Notes under the pieces: model-generated
Databases searched by the model: none
Told to the model about the DNA's origin: nothing
Seen by the model: the letters and a program-made list of their open reading frames with translations, nothing else
Assembly: GCA_041301185.1 (NCBI GenBank)
Contig: JBFYSV010000017.1
Coordinates: 1 to 15,139, forward strand
Origin: JAQBDA01 sp041301185
GTDB taxonomy: Bacteria; Chloroflexota; Anaerolineae; Anaerolineales; UBA4823
Direction of reading: 5' to 3'
Length of the DNA: 15,139 bases
Shown: piece after piece, positions 14,003 through 15,139 of the stretch
Position numbering within the stretch: position 1 is the stretch's first letter
Layout: every line of letters begins with the position of its first letter
Made by a program: the position numbers and the translations under genes

Positions 14003-14902
14003 CTATTCCTCGTCCTCTTCGTCTTCGTAATCGTAATAATCTTCGTCATCGTCCCCCGATGCCAGGGGAATTTCACCAAACAATTGCTTATAAAGGGCAA
14101 TCAGGTTTCGCCTGTGAAGTTGTTCAGAAAGCCCCCCGATTAATACCCGGCTCTTCCCACATGACTCAACCGTTACTTCTTCCAGGATATCCATCGGATA
14201 TTTGCGGCGATTTGCCTTGCGAACCGCCTTGCGTATCTGAGATAAATAGTTCAGATTTTCCTTGACATAACCGTCGATTTCCCCGCGCAGGATAATATCC
14301 CCATGACCCTGGATGATATTTTCCAATCCCATCTTGGCAACTTTCTTGAGAGACATGACCATCTCGTCTATATTACCATCCACGATATACGGTAATGGCA
14401 TGCACACATCCCCGGAGAACAAGACCCGGTCCTCTTCTACCAACACTGCGATGTTGTCGGCACTGTGCCCGGGGAGTGGGACCAACACGAGGTTTTTCTT
14501 CCCCACCCGCAAACTAAGCTGACCATCATCAAATGTAATTTGCGGTAAGATGATTTTTACATTCCGGAATACCTGGCTTTGCTTCCGGCTGTTCTCCAGC
14601 GAGGCGATCCCCTTCTCTTCCAGCCATATTCGACACAAGGAATGTCCGATGACAGTCGCCCCTGGAAAGAAATACGTCCCCCAGGCATGATCAGCGTGGT
14701 AATGAGTATTGATCACATACCTGACCGGAACGCTCAAGTCCTGTTCAATAAAATCCCGGATTGCCAGGGTCTCCTCCGGCATCGCCAGAGTATCGATCAC
14801 AACTGCCCAATTCGGTCCAATTACTGCCCCTGCAGTCACCTGTGCATACACATCGCTTTGAAACGAGTACACATTGTCAGCAACACGTTCTCTTTGAATC
14901 AT
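14003..14902 (-). CDS. Metallo-beta-lactamase fold hydrolase with acidic C-terminal tail
   Basis: A 299-residue hydrolase with the full metal-binding set: HYHADH (67-72) in INTHYHADHAWG, His146 in PLPGHSADN, Asp165 in FSGDV, and His200 in IIQGHGDII. This is the glyoxalase-II or quinone-like hydrolase group; the substrate is unknown. The last 16 residues (284-299, DDDEDYYDYEDEEDEE) are 13 Asp/Glu plus three Tyr, an unusual tail for the fold. ATG 14902 is chosen because the frame's upstream start at 14962 lies inside a -35 box. The ribosome site is only modest (GGGAAGG, 4 nt away). It converges on plsY, 24 nt apart, with no obvious terminator. Confidence 0.88.
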   Translation of the reverse strand: MIQRERVADNVYSFQSDVYAQVTAGAVIGPNWAVVIDTLAMPEETLAIRDFIEQDLSVPVRYVINTHYHADHAWGTYFFPGATVIGHSLCRIWLEEKGIASLENSRKQSQVFRNVKIILPQITFDDGQLSLRVGKKNLVLVPLPGHSADNIAVLVEEDRVLFSGDVCMPLPYIVDGNIDEMVMSLKKVAKMGLENIIQGHGDIILRGEIDGYVKENLNYLSQIRKAVRKANRRKYPMDILEEVTVESCGKSRVLIGGLSEQLHRRNLIALYKQLFGEIPLASGDDDEDYYDYEDEEDEE

Positions 14903-14932
14903 AATACCTTCCCGGAAGAGATATACGCGTGA

Positions 14933-14962
14933 AGGATAGCACAAAGCAGGGGGATAAGTCAA
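14933..14962 (-). promoter_or_regulatory. Promoter of the metallo-beta-lactamase fold hydrolase
   Basis: On the minus strand TTGACT (14957-14962) and TATCCT (14933-14938, four of six matches) are separated by 18 bp. Transcription would begin near 14926, about 24 nt before ATG 14902. Confidence 0.6.
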
Positions 14963-14996
14963 GAAATATTAATCTTTACCGAAGAAATCTCTTATT

Positions 14997-15043
14997 TAGC
15001 GGTCAACCCTGAGTTAATCATCCATGTAACGGTTGACCCGCTA
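14997..15043. repeat. Long imperfect inverted repeat over the -35 box of the right-edge promoter
   Basis: TAGCGGTCAACC (14997-15008) and GGTTGACCCGCTA (15031-15043) are inverted copies with one extra C. Inside, GTTA (15013-15016) and TAAC (15027-15030) extend the pairing, leaving a bulge CTGA and a 10-nt loop. The right arm contains the -35 hexamer TTGACC. It lies between divergent genes, upstream of both promoter starts, so it is more likely an operator or a DNA cruciform-type element than a terminator; there is no T tract on either strand. Confidence 0.6.
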
Positions 15044-15061
15044 GAAAAGAAAGGATATAAT
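15033..15061 (+). promoter_or_regulatory. Consensus sigma70 promoter reading out of the right edge
   Basis: TTGACC (15033-15038) and TATAAT (15056-15061) are separated by exactly 17 bp: one mismatch in eleven informative positions. Transcription should begin at the A near 15068. The gene it drives lies beyond the window. Confidence 0.8.
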
Positions 15062-15067
15062 TCGACT

Positions 15068-15139
15068 AAATAAAGTAAATACTCTCTATCCGGGAGGAGT
15101 AAGCGGGCAGGGTTTTGATAAGAAACCTTTTTGAGCGAA
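15068..15139 (+). ncRNA. Possible T-box riboswitch leader, 5' part only
   Basis: The sequence after the promoter has no good start codon near its GGGAGGAG, although this resembles a ribosome site. Instead CCGGGAGGAGTAAGCGGGC contains the GGA-GAGTA arrangement seen on the 5' side of T-box Stem I (K-turn plus AGTA internal loop), and the window ends in GAGCGAA, like the distal Stem I motif preceding the GGUGUAAGCC-type bulge in glyQS leaders. Specifier, antiterminator and T-box (UGGNACCGCG) sequences would all be outside. The identification is therefore tentative. Confidence 0.4.

Noticed and set aside
15115..15139. TTG-started frame after GGGAGGAG at the right edge
   Set aside because: Spacing from the GGGAGGAG is about 16 nt, too long, and only eight codons are visible; the leader interpretation fits better but is also unproven.
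1..15139. Search for CRISPR arrays, tRNA genes, insertion sequences, toxin-antitoxin pairs or phage genes
   Set aside because: No spaced direct repeats, cloverleaf-like sequences, transposase or integrase motifs were seen by reading; a tRNAscan or repeat search was not possible.

Overview
The window is gene-dense (about 50% GC by eye) and carries twelve protein genes, all but one of recognisable or partly recognisable bacterial families. Gene content and style (a short alkaline-phosphatase-superfamily enzyme, DegV, a FadD-type ligase, a PIG-L deacetylase, a D-Ala-D-Ala-ligase-like ATP-grasp enzyme, and a divergent PlsY with an atypical glycine loop) suggest an uncultured or environmental member of Chloroflexota, probably Anaerolineae. 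This assignment is an inference from protein style only; there is no rRNA, tRNA, CRISPR, phage gene or insertion sequence to confirm it. Good sigma70-type promoters (TTGACN with 17-18 bp spacing) and clear Shine-Dalgarno sites are frequent.

Layout. (1) 60-2594, plus strand: class I SAM methyltransferase, short phosphoglycerate-mutase-like metalloenzyme, DegV lipid-binding protein. (2) A strong inverted repeat at 2647-2678 acts as terminator between degV and the convergent minus-strand acyl-CoA ligase (2693-4378), which has its own near-consensus promoter. (3) Plus-strand PIG-L deacetylase (4649-5398), ending 7 nt from the convergent ATP-grasp ligase (5406-6467, minus). (4) A compact minus-strand operon read from 11885 down to 6565: family-4 glycosyltransferase, yraN, miaA and a very large membrane-anchored coiled-coil protein of unknown function. 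Its genes overlap or are separated by only a few bases. (5) Divergent from that operon, plus strand: a nine-helix membrane protein whose promoter predicts a leaderless mRNA, a JAMM/MPN metalloprotease and a PlsY-like acyltransferase. (6) A minus-strand metallo-beta-lactamase-fold hydrolase with a strongly acidic tail. (7) At the right edge, a consensus plus-strand promoter overlapped by a long inverted repeat, followed by an untranslated leader that looks like the start of a T-box riboswitch cut off by the window end.

A lipid and envelope theme links many genes: DegV (fatty-acid binding), FadD (fatty-acid activation), PlsY (G3P acylation), a GT4 enzyme resembling glycolipid or mannosyl transferases, and a ligase of the cell-wall Ddl fold. 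Translation is represented by MiaA and the putative T-box. I see no classical defence or mobile system. The least explained items are the 924-residue coiled-coil protein in the glycosyltransferase-yraN-miaA operon, the ligase and acyltransferase with non-canonical active-site motifs, and the right-edge regulatory region.
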